NCBI RefSeq assembly: GCF_035956715.1 | Contig: NZ_CP108381.1 | Coordinates: 5,054,001-5,118,000, forward strand | DNA from: Nocardia sp. NBC_01329 | GTDB taxonomy: Bacteria > Actinomycetota > Actinomycetes > Mycobacteriales > Mycobacteriaceae | Length of the DNA: 64,000 nucleotides | Direction of reading: 5' to 3' | Part shown: positions 18,021-29,237 of the stretch, piece by piece | Numbering within the stretch: the first letter of the stretch is position 1 | How the letters are laid out: the number at the start of each line of letters is the position of its first letter | Position numbers and translations under genes: made by a program | The notes under the pieces: generated by a model | What the model saw: the letters and a program-made list of their open reading frames with translations, nothing else | What the model was told of the DNA's origin: nothing | Databases searched by the model: none

Positions 18021-18493
18021 GTCTTTGGCGCCGCCCGCGGCGGCGCGGGGGTTGAGGCCCTGGAAGTCTCGCCGTTCAGGCCTCGGGACTCGCACCCTGG
18101 CCTGGGTGGGTTCACCTCGGCCGAAGGTGCTCAACGGTCGGTCCATCGGATGGCCGACCGCACGTCGCATGCGCTTCGAGGCCTGAACGGCGAGACGGCC
18201 TCAACCCTTCGGGTCGGCCGCCTGCCGGTCAAGGGTCGTCGCTGCCCGCTTCCCGGTGCGGGTGTCGCACCATCGGCGCCGCGTCCGACTGCGGACTTCG
18301 CCCGATCGGTCGTCCGCGCCGGTTCATGTCTGCTTCGGTCCCCGGCGTCATGTCTGTCTCGGGTACCCCGGCCTGTCCTGCTCCGATTCTCCCGACCGCG
18401 CAGATGCTGCAGGGGCCTCGACCCCCGCGGCGCCGGAGGCGGCGCAAATAAACACAGCTCCGGGTCGAAGGAATCCGATGGTAGGTAGGCAGA
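18021..18493. repeat. Intergenic repeat field between hemophore gene and prrA (473 bp)
   Basis: Contains three pieces of the dispersed repeat family: a forward copy at 18026-18094 (GGCGCC hairpin, then GGTTGAGGCC...CTCGCCGTTCAGGCCTCGGGACTCGCA), an inverted partial copy at 18168-18208 (GAGGCCTGAACGGCGAGAC, then GGCCTCAACCC), and an inverted module-A end at 18409-18459 ending AAATAAACACAGC. No coding frame is convincing. The prrA promoter should be in the last ~60 bases. Confidence 0.75.
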
Positions 18494-19213
18494 ATGGACG
18501 ATGTGACGGAGCGGACCAGCAACCCGGCGGTGCTCGTTGTCGACGACGACGAGGATGTTCTCGCATCGGTCGAGCGGGGGCTGCGTTTATCCGGGTTCCG
18601 GGTGAATATCGCGAGGGACGGGGCGGCGGCGCTGCGTGCGGTATCGGAGGAGGCACCCGATGCGATCGTCTTGGATATGAACATGCCTGTCCTGGACGGG
18701 GCAGGCGTGGTGACGGCGCTGCGTGCGATGGGTAACGATGTGCCGATCTGTGTGCTGAGCGCACGCAGTTCCGTCGGTGATCGGATAGCCGGTCTCGAAT
18801 CGGGCGCCGACGACTACCTGGTGAAACCGTTCGTTCTGGCCGAGCTGGTGGCTCGGATCAAGGCGCTGTTGCGGCGGCGCACCGATTCCGCCGTCGCTCC
18901 CGGCGGCCCCGATGTCATTTCGGTCGGGCCGTTGCAGGTGGATACGGCCGGTTATCGGGCGTTGCTGAGCGGCCGGGAGATCGAGCTGACCAAACGAGAG
19001 TTCGAGCTGCTGTCGACTCTGGCGCGCAACGCGGGTGTGGTGCTGAGCCGGGAGCGGCTGCTGGAATTGGTGTGGGGCTACGATTTCGCGGCCGATACCA
19101 ATGTGGTGGACGTTTTCGTCGGCTATCTGCGTCGCAAATTGGAGACCGACGGCACCCCGCGGCTGCTGCACACCATTCGCGGTGTCGGGTTTGTGCTGCG
19201 GGAAACGAAGTGA
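18494..19213 (+). CDS. prrA: Two-component response regulator PrrA
   Basis: 239 residues. Receiver domain with acidic pocket DDDED at 17-21, phospho-acceptor Asp61 in [12 protein letters not shown], and Lys111 in YLVKPF. OmpR-type winged helix from ~130 ([34 protein letters not shown] is the conserved stretch, seen in parts). ATG at 18494; a GTG four codons later is possible. Coupled by a GTGA overlap to the kinase gene. In M. tuberculosis PrrAB is essential and involved in early intracellular adaptation. Confidence 0.95.
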   Translation: MDDVTERTSNPAVLVVDDDEDVLASVERGLRLSGFRVNIARDGAAALRAVSEEAPDAIVLDMNMPVLDGAGVVTALRAMGNDVPICVLSARSSVGDRIAGLESGADDYLVKPFVLAELVARIKALLRRRTDSAVAPGGPDVISVGPLQVDTAGYRALLSGREIELTKREFELLSTLARNAGVVLSRERLLELVWGYDFAADTNVVDVFVGYLRRKLETDGTPRLLHTIRGVGFVLRETK

Positions 19214-20607
19214 ACGTCGGCGGTCCTGGGCGAAGACGACGCCGGCGGTCGTATTCGCTGCGCACCCGGGTCGCGGGGGCGGCCGCGGCCGGGGCGGTGC
19301 TCATTGTGGCAGTGGTCAGCGCGATCGCGATTCCCGCCATCGAACACAACAATCTGCAACAGACCGATCAGCAGTTGCGGATCGCTTCGCGGCTCGTGCT
19401 GATCGAGCCGGTGGTCGCGGTCGGGGTGGTGAACCTGCTCGGACCCGACCGCGATATGGCATTGACCGTCCGGGACGACGATCGGGTCCTCGCGTCGAGT
19501 TCGGTGGAGTTGCCGGAGCTCGAGCCGGGTGAGAAGACGGTCACCGTGAACGAAACCCCGTATCGGGTGCTCACCACGACGGAGAACCAGCCTGCGGGCC
19601 GCTCGGTTTCGCTCGGGATCCCTGCGGCGGAGGCGGCCGAGATGACCGCCGGACAACAGCGCTGGGTGGTGTTCGGCGGCCTGCTCGCGATCGCGGCGGC
19701 GGCCGGACTCGGCTGGTTGTTCGGCGGGCGCGCGGTCCGGCCCATCGTGGTGCTCACCCGCCAGGTCGGTGCGCGTACCGGCTACGGCGATGGTACGCCC
19801 GAGCCGGTCGACAGCTCCGGTGTCATGGAGGCAGAGCAGTTGGCGGACGCGGTGAACACCATGCTGCGCCGGGTCGCTCGAGCGCAGACCGAAACAGCGG
19901 CGGCGCTGGAGACCGCCCGGGATTTCGCCGCGGTGTCCGCGCACGAACTGCGCACACCTCTCACTGCTATGCGAACAGATCTGGAGGTACTGGCGACCCT
20001 CGATCTCGACGAAGCACAGCGCACCGAGATTCTCGGCGATCTGCAACGCAGCCAGGGCCGGGTGGAAACGACACTGGCCGCGCTGGAACGCCTCGCCTCG
20101 GGGGATCTGACCTCCGAACGCGACCATATCGACACCGATATAGCGGAATTGTGCGATCAGGCCGCCCATGACGCCATGCGCCATTATCCCGGCCTGACCG
20201 TCGGTATCGACACCGATCCGGAAGTGGTCACCCGCGGCCTGCCCGCGGGATTGCGGCTGGCAGTGGACAACGCCTTGAAGAATTCCGTCAAGCACGGCGG
20301 GGCCACCGAGGCGCTGCTCTCGGCCCATCGCGCCCCCGACGGCACCATCGTCCTCTCGATCGACGACAACGGCTATGGGCTCCCGCCCGAGGAACGGGAA
20401 ACTGTTTTCGCCCGCTTCGCTCGAGGGAGCCGGGCCAGCAAAGGCGGTTCCGGCCTGGGTCTGGCCCTGGTCGCTCAGCAGGCCCAGCTGCACGGCGGGC
20501 GGGCCTATTTCGACGACGGCGTGCTGGGCGGGGTCCGTTTGGTGTTGGTTCTCCCCCACCGATCGGTCGACCGCACCGCCGCGCAGGTCTCGGCACAGGG
20601 GCATTGA
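19210..20607 (+). CDS. prrB: Two-component sensor histidine kinase PrrB
   Basis: 465 residues starting at the GTG that overlaps the prrA stop. Poly-Arg N-terminus, TM1 ~22-43, extracytoplasmic loop to ~148, TM2 ~152-172, HAMP, H-box [11 protein letters not shown] with His245, N-box [13 protein letters not shown]1 DDNGYGLP and G2 [10 protein letters not shown]. Phosphorylates PrrA. The signal is unknown. The gene ends before a 14-bp-stem terminator at 20681. Confidence 0.95.
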   Translation: MNVGGPGRRRRRRSYSLRTRVAGAAAAGAVLIVAVVSAIAIPAIEHNNLQQTDQQLRIASRLVLIEPVVAVGVVNLLGPDRDMALTVRDDDRVLASSSVELPELEPGEKTVTVNETPYRVLTTTENQPAGRSVSLGIPAAEAAEMTAGQQRWVVFGGLLAIAAAAGLGWLFGGRAVRPIVVLTRQVGARTGYGDGTPEPVDSSGVMEAEQLADAVNTMLRRVARAQTETAAALETARDFAAVSAHELRTPLTAMRTDLEVLATLDLDEAQRTEILGDLQRSQGRVETTLAALERLASGDLTSERDHIDTDIAELCDQAAHDAMRHYPGLTVGIDTDPEVVTRGLPAGLRLAVDNALKNSVKHGGATEALLSAHRAPDGTIVLSIDDNGYGLPPEERETVFARFARGSRASKGGSGLGLALVAQQAQLHGGRAYFDDGVLGGVRLVLVLPHRSVDRTAAQVSAQGH

Positions 20608-20680
20608 GACTTCCGCACCGAGCGTGAGATCCCGCAGTTCGCAGGAGCGAACCGGCTCGGCCGGCCGGTGCCGCCGACAG

Positions 20681-20713
20681 CTCGGCCCCCGAAGCGGGGC
20701 TTCGGGGGCCGAG
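20681..20713. terminator. Bidirectional terminator hairpin prrB / FKBP
   Basis: Perfect 14-bp stem CTCGGCCCCCGAAG / CTTCGGGGGCCGAG with a 5-base CGGGG loop, placed between two convergent genes. No U-run, as usual for actinobacterial hairpin terminators. Confidence 0.85.
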
Positions 20714-20745
20714 ACGATGTTCAGGGGCTCACCCCACGCACGAAA

Positions 20746-21105
20746 CTACTTGGCGTCCAGCAGGTCGATGACGAAGACCAGGGTCTTTCCCGACAGAGGG
20801 TGTCCGCCGCCCGCCGCGCCGTAGGCCAGTTCCGGCGGGATGGTCAGCTGACGACGGCCGCCGACCTTCATACCGGGGATACCGTCCTGCCAGCCCTGGA
20901 TGAGGCCGCGCAGCGGGAAGTTGATCGCTTCACCGCGGTTCCACGACGAGTCGAACTCCTCGCCGGTATCGAATTCCACGCCGACGTAGTGCACTTCGAC
21001 CGTGCCGCCGGGCACCGCTTCGGCACCCTCACCGACAGTGATGTCCTTGATGACCAGTTCGGTGGGCGGGGGGCCCGCCTGGAATTCGATTTCCGGTTTG
21101 CTCAT
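20746..21105 (-). CDS. FKBP-type peptidyl-prolyl cis-trans isomerase
   Basis: 119 residues, a single FKBP domain without signal peptide: VEVHYVGVEFDTGEEFDSSW, LRGLIQGWQDGIPGMKVGG (active-site loop), IPPELAYGA and TLVFVIDLLD. Catalyses proline isomerisation in the cytoplasm. It is 29 bp downstream of gltA2 on the same strand and may be co-transcribed with it. ATG preceded by AAGGGGATTC. Confidence 0.95.
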   Translation of the reverse strand: MSKPEIEFQAGPPPTELVIKDITVGEGAEAVPGGTVEVHYVGVEFDTGEEFDSSWNRGEAINFPLRGLIQGWQDGIPGMKVGGRRQLTIPPELAYGAAGGGHPLSGKTLVFVIDLLDAK

Positions 21106-21134
21106 GCCTTGAATCCCCTTCGATTCAATCGGTT

Positions 21135-22433
<1,299 letters not shown>

Positions 22434-22802
22434 GGAAGGTTCCCTCTCAGGCTTATGACCGTCGGCATCGTGTGCGGACGACACACGGTGCGTTATCGGT
22501 AGACGCTAGTCCTTGCTCCGGCGAGACCGGAGGGGAGGGTCCCGCCCACCCTGATCTCACAATCGGCTCGCACGGGTGTGAGAATCAGGGTTCACCTACC
22601 GGCCGGTAATGCTGTGACCGGGGCAATTACCCCCCGGAAACGGCGTGGGCCGATTCTGGACGCAACCCCCGCGAGCCAGAGGAGAAACCGGCGCTCTCCA
22701 CCGCCCACTGAACGTACCCACCACCTCACATCCGAAACCGTGCCGAACATCACCGAATCGGAGGTAACGGGCCTGGACAGGGCTTCGCGACCCGGCTCGC
22801 AC
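22434..22802. promoter_or_regulatory. gltA2 upstream region with imperfect inverted repeat
   Basis: 369 bp between the pdxH stop and gltA2 start (both leftward). At 22549-22590 lies an imperfect inverted repeat, CCCTGATCTCACA / TGTGAGAATCAGGG, arms 13-14 bp with one bulge and a 15-base centre. It is ~115 bp upstream of gltA2, so it could be an operator or the pdxH terminator. It does not match the TGTGA-N6-TCACA CRP spacing. No coding frame. Confidence 0.45.
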
Positions 22803-23522
22803 TCACGGCTGCAGGCGGGATGCCGTCATCCCGGCGGCGCCGATGCGGACCACGATCCGGTTGTGCAGTCGCCCGCGTTGCCCCTGCCAGAACTCCACTT
22901 CGTCGGGAATCAGCAGATAACCACCCCAGTGTGGTGGCACCGGGATCTCGTCGACCCCATTGAATCGGTCCACGGTTCGAGCCAGCTGCCGGTCCAGTTC
23001 CGCGCGCGAGCCGATCGGCTCGGACTGCTGTGAGGCCCACGCGCCGAGCTGGGATTCCCGGGGGCGCGACCGCCAGTACCGTTCGGTTACCTCCACGCCG
23101 ACCCGTTCGACTCGGCCGCGTACATGGGCCTGCCGGGCCAGTTGCGGCCAGAGGAAGGTCGCCGAGGCATAAGGTGTAATCGCGAGCTGGGCACCCTTGG
23201 CGGAGCCGTAGTTCGTGTAGAAGATGACACCCTCCGGCGAGAGTCCCTTACAGAGCACCGTACGAGTCACCGGCCGGGCGGTCGCGCCGGTCCCCACGAC
23301 GGTTCCGAGCACCATGGCGTTGGGTTCGGCGATCTCGGCGACGGTCGCCTGTTCTATCCACAGTCGCAGCAGCGGCTCCCAGCCCCCGGCCACCGAGAGT
23401 TCATCGAGTTCCGTGTCGTGCACACCCAGTAACGGACCGGAGTCCGCCGAACCCGGATGGGCAGCACCGTATTCGGCGCGCATCGCACCGAAATCGGCAC
23501 CGGTCTGCTCCACATCTGCCAT
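22803..23522 (-). CDS. pdxH: Pyridoxamine 5'-phosphate oxidase PdxH
   Basis: 239 residues, typical PNPOx: PNAMVLGTVVG, RTVLCKGLSPEGVIFYTNYGSAKG (FMN/PNP binding), LARQAHVRGRVERV, and the C-terminal dimerisation part QGQRGRLHNRIV ending ASRLQP. Oxidises PNP/PMP to pyridoxal phosphate with FMN. ATG at 23522 only 59 bp from the divergent citA start, so the two share a compact promoter region. PLP made here serves enzymes such as SerC nearby. Confidence 0.95.
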   Translation of the reverse strand: MADVEQTGADFGAMRAEYGAAHPGSADSGPLLGVHDTELDELSVAGGWEPLLRLWIEQATVAEIAEPNAMVLGTVVGTGATARPVTRTVLCKGLSPEGVIFYTNYGSAKGAQLAITPYASATFLWPQLARQAHVRGRVERVGVEVTERYWRSRPRESQLGAWASQQSEPIGSRAELDRQLARTVDRFNGVDEIPVPPHWGGYLLIPDEVEFWQGQRGRLHNRIVVRIGAAGMTASRLQP

Positions 23523-23581
23523 GGGCCAGACGTTACTCCCGAGTAGGTCGGCGATAGAGTCCTGTTGAAAGGAGAGTCGGT

Positions 23582-24727
23582 ATGACCACCAATTCCGCGG
23601 TATCGGGGTCCGGCGGGGTGCCGGACGACTTCGTCAGCGGCCTGGAGGGGGTGGTCGCGTTCACCACCGAGATCGCCGAACCCGATAAGGACGGTGGCGC
23701 GCTGCGCTACCGGGGCGTGGACATCGAAGACCTGGTCGGGAACCGGGTCACCTTCGGCGATGCCTGGGCCCTCCTGGTCGACGGCGAATTCGGCCACGGC
23801 CTGCCCCCGGCCGAACCCTTCCCGCTCCCGGTACACACCGGCGACGTGCGCGTAGACGTACAGGCCGGGCTGGCGATGCTCGCTCCTATCTGGGGCTATC
23901 AGCCGCTGCTCGACATCGACGACGCGACCGCGCGGGAAAACCTGGCCCGGGCCTCGGTGATGGCTCTTTCCTACGTGGCGCAATCCGCGCGCGGTATCTA
24001 CCAGCCCGCGGTACCGCAACGCCGTATCGACGAATGCACCACGGTCACCGACCGGTTCATGACCCGCTGGAAGGGCGACCCCGACCCTCGGCATACCGAG
24101 GCCATCGACGCCTACTGGGTATCGGCGGCCGAACACGGTATGAATGCCTCCACCTTCACCGCCCGCGTCATCGCCTCGACGGGCGCCGACGTCGCCGCCT
24201 CCCTCTCCGGAGCCATCGGCGCCATGTCCGGCCCCCTGCACGGCGGCGCCCCCGCCCGGGTCCTGCCCATGATCGAAGAAGTGGAACGCACCGGCGACGC
24301 CCGCGCACTGGTCAAGGGCATCCTGGACCGCAAGGAAAAACTGATGGGTTTCGGCCACCGGGTGTACCGGGCCCAGGACCCGCGCGCCCGGGTCCTGCGC
24401 GATACCGCCGCCCGCCTGGCCGCACCCCGCTACGAGGTGGCCGCCGCCCTCGAACAGGCGGCCCTTGCCGAACTCCGCGAGCGCCGGCCCGACCGCGCCA
24501 TCGAAACCAATGTCGAATTCTGGGCTGCGGTGATCCTCGACTTCGCCGAAGTACCCGCCCACATGATGCCCGCCATGTTCACCTGCGGCCGGACGGCCGG
24601 CTGGTGCGCACACATCATGGAACAGAAGAAACTGGGCAAACTGGTCCGCCCCGCGGCGATCTACACGGGACCGGGCCCAAGGAAGCCGCAGGATGTCACC
24701 GGTTGGGACGCAGTACACACCGCATAG
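23582..24727 (+). CDS. citA: Second citrate synthase CitA
   Basis: 381 residues with citrate synthase motifs: GPLHGGAPARVLPMIEE, MGFGHRVYRAQDPRA and TNVEFWAAVILDFAEVP. Shorter N-terminus than GltA2. AAAGGAGAG seven bases before the ATG. Syntenic to Rv0889c. Could alternatively be a 2-methylcitrate synthase; sequence alone does not decide. Its 3' side is followed at once by the 25-bp tandem repeat. Confidence 0.9.
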   Translation: MTTNSAVSGSGGVPDDFVSGLEGVVAFTTEIAEPDKDGGALRYRGVDIEDLVGNRVTFGDAWALLVDGEFGHGLPPAEPFPLPVHTGDVRVDVQAGLAMLAPIWGYQPLLDIDDATARENLARASVMALSYVAQSARGIYQPAVPQRRIDECTTVTDRFMTRWKGDPDPRHTEAIDAYWVSAAEHGMNASTFTARVIASTGADVAASLSGAIGAMSGPLHGGAPARVLPMIEEVERTGDARALVKGILDRKEKLMGFGHRVYRAQDPRARVLRDTAARLAAPRYEVAAALEQAALAELRERRPDRAIETNVEFWAAVILDFAEVPAHMMPAMFTCGRTAGWCAHIMEQKKLGKLVRPAAIYTGPGPRKPQDVTGWDAVHTA

Positions 24728-24777
24728 CCAAGACAAACCCCCAAAAGCAAAAACCGTGCCCCCTCCACCAGCGACAG

Positions 24778-24877
24778 CACCTTCACGAGCGAGCTCACCT
24801 ACCACCTTCACGAGCAAGCCCACCCCTCACCTTCACGAGCAACCCCACTTCCCACCCTCACGAGGGTCTTCCAGGAC
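24778..24877. repeat. 25-bp tandem repeat, four copies, 3' of citA
   Basis: Units begin at 24778, 24803, 24828 and 24853, exactly 25 bp apart; the shared core is CACCTTCACGAGCAAGCCCAC with changes growing toward copy 4. A diverged fifth unit begins at 24934. Because 25 is not a multiple of three and no frame spans it, the array is noncoding. An inverted unit is listed at 24994-25018. Confidence 0.9.
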
Positions 24878-24993
24878 CGGGCGGCCGCTCACCCACGCAA
24901 GCGAATACACCCAGTCAGCAAGTACGACTGCCCCACCGTCACGAGCGAACACACCTGAATGGTCCGCAGGCAGCTCGCCCGTAAAAGTGGAGT

Positions 24994-25018
24994 GTGGGCT
25001 TATTCGTGAAGGTGCTGT
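24994..25018 (-). repeat. Inverted copy of the 25-bp unit, abutting module A
   Basis: On the minus strand this reads CAGCACCTTCACGAATAAGCC followed by CAC, close to units 1-3 of the array. Together with unit 1 it forms a widely spaced inverted repeat (over 200 bp apart). It runs directly into the GCTGTGTTTATT end of a dispersed repeat copy. Confidence 0.8.
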
Positions 25019-25093
25019 GTTTATTGGCGCCGCCGGCGGCGGCGCGGGGTCGAGGCCCCTGGGAGTCCCGCCGTTCAGCGCCCGAGACTCGCG
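25013..25093 (+). repeat. Dispersed composite repeat copy
   Basis: Starts GCTGTGTTTATT, then the GC hairpin GGCGCCGCCGGCGGCGGCGC, then GGGGTCGAGGCCCCTGGGAG and TCCCGCCGTTCAGCGCCCGA GACTCGCG. The same order of modules is found at 18026-18094 and 49316-49372. The rest of 24878-25309 holds no gene I can support. Confidence 0.75.
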
Positions 25094-25309
25094 CCTGCGG
25101 CGCATGCGACGTGCGGTCGGCCGTCCGTGGAATGTGATCTGCTGAGCACCTCCGGCCAAGGGCGGGACGGACCTCGACCTTTGTGGGCCTCGTAAAAACT
25201 CGGCGCCGGGGGGCCGGGCGGTTTGCCCAGGGGAGGGAGAGAGAGTCGGCCGATGGGTGCCGGGTAACTTCACGGCTCCGTCACAGACCCGCGAGTCCGG
25301 CTTCGGGGG

Positions 25310-26023
25310 TCAGGTTCGTTCGGGCTCGGCTTCCCAGTCGATGGCCACCGATTCTCCGGTGTCCACGGAGAAGAAGGCGGCCTGGAGTTTGGCGCCCAGG
25401 TCCAAGAGGCCGATGGTTGCCAGGGGGACCGACTGGACCACTCTGACCCGCCACGGGTCGGGTTCGTCCCAGGCGCGTAGTTCCAGATCCAGGCGCAGGA
25501 CCGGATCGTCACAGCCGCAGTAGTCGGCATCGATCGGAGTCACCGCCAGAACCGTTGCCTCGGCGCGACGGCCCTCGGCGAGGATCTTGACCAGGCCGGC
25601 GCGGCCGGGGTCGGTATCGCCGGGGAGATACAGCACCATGCGGTCGCGGTCTTCCGGGTCGACCCGGCAGCAGACCAGATCGCCCGGGCGCATCCGGTCC
25701 AGTTCGGCGCCGGAGACCCGCTGCCGGACCTGCGATTCGTAGGGCGGAAGCCCGGGCAGGCGGACGCGGACCCGGAAGGTGTAGCCGGGTTCGGTGCGGC
25801 GGGTCCGGGTCGACAGGACGGTCGCCGAACCGGCGGTTCCGGTCGTCAGCAGGGCCCGGCGGTCGGGGCCGGTGGGCGCTTCACCGCGTCGGCGGAAACG
25901 GCGTGGGAGCAGGTCGCGCAATCGATAGAGCGGGCCGGGCGAACTCGGGAGTTCGTTCCGGCCGCGCGCACGGCTGTCACCGGATCGACCCCCGGCAGTG
26001 CCCCCGGACGACCGCATGCTCAT
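25310..26023 (-). CDS. Hypothetical protein with duplicated ~65-residue domain
   Basis: 237 residues. An Arg/Gly-rich N-terminus (~1-65), then two similar segments: TVLSTRTRRTEPGYTFRVRVR...PGDLVCCRVDPEDRDRMVLYL and TVLAVTPIDADYCGCDDPVLRLDLELR...ATIGLLDLGAKL (each quoted in parts). Both start with TVL, carry an alternating beta-strand pattern and a Pro/Arg-Val turn, suggesting two small beta-barrels. No signal peptide or TM. I do not recognise a function. It is divergent from serC with 63 bp between starts. Confidence 0.7.
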   Translation of the reverse strand: MSMRSSGGTAGGRSGDSRARGRNELPSSPGPLYRLRDLLPRRFRRRGEAPTGPDRRALLTTGTAGSATVLSTRTRRTEPGYTFRVRVRLPGLPPYESQVRQRVSGAELDRMRPGDLVCCRVDPEDRDRMVLYLPGDTDPGRAGLVKILAEGRRAEATVLAVTPIDADYCGCDDPVLRLDLELRAWDEPDPWRVRVVQSVPLATIGLLDLGAKLQAAFFSVDTGESVAIDWEAEPERT

Positions 26024-26038
26024 ACCGGTTCACGTTAG

Positions 26039-27211
<1,173 letters not shown>

Positions 27212-27232
27212 GACGAGATCACCTGCGAGTTC

Positions 27233-27263
27233 GGGCCCGTCGCGCGTGTCGTGCGACGGGCCC
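27233..27263 (+). terminator. serC terminator hairpin
   Basis: Stem GGGCCCGTCGC / GCGACGGGCCC (11 bp, perfect), 9-base loop, 22 bp after the serC stop. No U-run. Confidence 0.75.
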
Positions 27264-27434
27264 GCCGCTGTCTCGGGGAATCGACTTGATACACAAGGGA
27301 ATAGAGCAGATTAGCGGTAGATCGCGCCCGCAGGGTACATTTCGATGCCGCGTGTCTTGCCACACGAATCCCAGAAGTGCACTACTGTTCCAGAACGTGG
27401 GCGGTATCGCGAGCGACGCGATAAGGAGGTTACG

Positions 27435-29063
27435 GTGCGTGAACTTCGAGTGATCGGGGTGACGCCCGACTCCGCTCATATCGTGTGCGTCGACACTGAA
27501 AGTGGTCAGAAATTCCGGCTTCCCGCCGACGACAAACTTCGTGCCGCCGCCCGCGGCGACCTTGCCCGATTCGGCCAGATCGAGATCGAAATGGAAGCTA
27601 CTATGCGTCCTCGCGATATCCAGGCTCGAATCCGGGCCGGTGCGTCCGTGGAACAGGTGATGCAAGAATCCGGCATGCCGGTGAGCCGGGTGGAGCGGTT
27701 CGCCTATCCGGTGCTGCTGGAACGGGCCCGCGCGGCCGAACTCGCGCAGAAGGCCCACCCGATCCGTCCGGACGGTCCCGCCGTGGAAATCTTGATCGAT
27801 GTGGTGACCGCGGCTTTCACCGCGCGCGGCCATACGCTCGACAATGCCGAATGGGATGCGTGGAAGGACGAGAAGGGTTTCTGGGTCGCCCAGTTGCAGT
27901 GGCAGAACGGCCGTTCCGAGATCGCCGCGCACTGGCGCTATCAGCCGGACGCGCACGGCGGCAGTGTTTCCCCGCTCGACGATCCGGCCACCGATCTCAT
28001 CGATCCCGATTTCGGTCGCGCGCTGCGCGGTCTCGCTTCGATCCTCCCCGTCGAGCCCGAACCCGCCACCACACCCGAACCGGTGGCCGAGCCGCGACGT
28101 GAGCCTGCCCGGCCGGCCGCGATGGACGACTACTACGAGCAGCGCGCGGTCGCCGCCGGCGGTACGACACCGCTACCCGCCGGCGCTACTCCGCTCTCGC
28201 CCGGTTCCGCTCGGCCGGGTGGCACCGGACTGCCTGCCGGAACTCCCGCAGCGAGCGCGCCCGCCGAAACCTACCGGCCACCGGCGGAAAGCTATCGGCC
28301 GCCGGTGGAAAGCTATCGGCCGCCGGCGGAAACCTACCGGCCACCGGCCGAGACCTATCCGGTTCCCGCCGAGCCTGCTCGTCCCGCGGCGGCCCCACGG
28401 CCCGCACCCACCGCGACCTATGCTCCGGCACCGACTCCGGATCCGCCGATGCCGACTCCGGCCCCGGCGGCCGAATTGCCGCCCGCCCCGGCCGAAGCCA
28501 CGGCGCCCGAACCCGGCCCGGCTGTACCCGAGCCCGCGGCAGTCGCATCCGAACCCGCAGCCGTCACACCCGAAGCGGCTCCCGCCGTATCCGTGCCGGA
28601 TCCTGTCGCGGCTGCTGCTCCCGTGGCAGCCGATTCGGTCGCGGCTGTCTCTATCGAGGCCACCCCTGCTGCAGCTCCCCCGGTCGCAGCTGTTACGCCC
28701 GTCGAGGCCGCACCGGTGACAACCGCGCCTGCGGAGACCACGCCGTCCGACGCCGTCCCGGCCGCCGAGCCTGCGGAATCACCAGACGAAACCGCCACGC
28801 CGACAGTCGACGAGACCGCCGGGTCCCCGGCACCTGTGGAAGCCGAAGCGCCGAGTACGCCGGCTGAGCCGAGTGCGCCGGCCCAGGAGCTCACTCCCCA
28901 GCCGGTTGCCGAAACACCGGACACCGAACCTGCCGCGGCGAAGCCGGCCCTCAAGAAGCCTCCCGCCAAAGCCACGAAATCGGCGGCCCGGACCAAGCGC
29001 GGCAAGGCACCCATGCCGTCATGGGAGGACGTACTGCTCGGGGTTCGCAGTTCGGGTCACTGA
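27435..29063 (+). CDS. sepH: Septation protein SepH
   Basis: 542 residues from a GTG with AAGGAGGT five bases upstream, which overrides a longer open frame. The N-terminal DUF3071 domain (~1-170) starts MRELRVIGVTPDSAHIVC and contains an HTH-like DIQARIRAGASVEQVMQESG. From ~210 on the protein is Pro/Ala/Glu-rich and disordered, with SYRPP/TYRPP repeats at ~275-310 and a basic C-terminus (KPALKKPPAKATKSAARTKR). In Streptomyces SepH binds FtsZ and promotes its assembly; the mycobacterial homologue is Rv0883c. Confidence 0.93.
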   Translation: MRELRVIGVTPDSAHIVCVDTESGQKFRLPADDKLRAAARGDLARFGQIEIEMEATMRPRDIQARIRAGASVEQVMQESGMPVSRVERFAYPVLLERARAAELAQKAHPIRPDGPAVEILIDVVTAAFTARGHTLDNAEWDAWKDEKGFWVAQLQWQNGRSEIAAHWRYQPDAHGGSVSPLDDPATDLIDPDFGRALRGLASILPVEPEPATTPEPVAEPRREPARPAAMDDYYEQRAVAAGGTTPLPAGATPLSPGSARPGGTGLPAGTPAASAPAETYRPPAESYRPPVESYRPPAETYRPPAETYPVPAEPARPAAAPRPAPTATYAPAPTPDPPMPTPAPAAELPPAPAEATAPEPGPAVPEPAAVASEPAAVTPEAAPAVSVPDPVAAAAPVAADSVAAVSIEATPAAAPPVAAVTPVEAAPVTTAPAETTPSDAVPAAEPAESPDETATPTVDETAGSPAPVEAEAPSTPAEPSAPAQELTPQPVAETPDTEPAAAKPALKKPPAKATKSAARTKRGKAPMPSWEDVLLGVRSSGH

Positions 29064-29237
29064 CCCGGCGCGGACCGGCGTGTTACCTCGCACAACCACC
29101 CGAGTCACCCGTTCGCGCGGGTAAGTTCGGGCGTATACGGCGACGCGGTCCGATGATTCCGGGGCCAACCCGGATAACGACAGCAGTTGCGCCGAGAAGT
29201 TCGCGACCTCGTTTCGTGCGCTATCGGAGGTGGACCG

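Noticed and set aside
22549-22590. CRP binding site upstream of gltA2
   Set aside because: TCACA and TGTGA occur in the wrong order and with a 15-base centre, not TGTGA-N6-TCACA.
24778-24877. CRISPR array
   Set aside because: Contiguous 25-bp units without unique spacers and no cas genes nearby.
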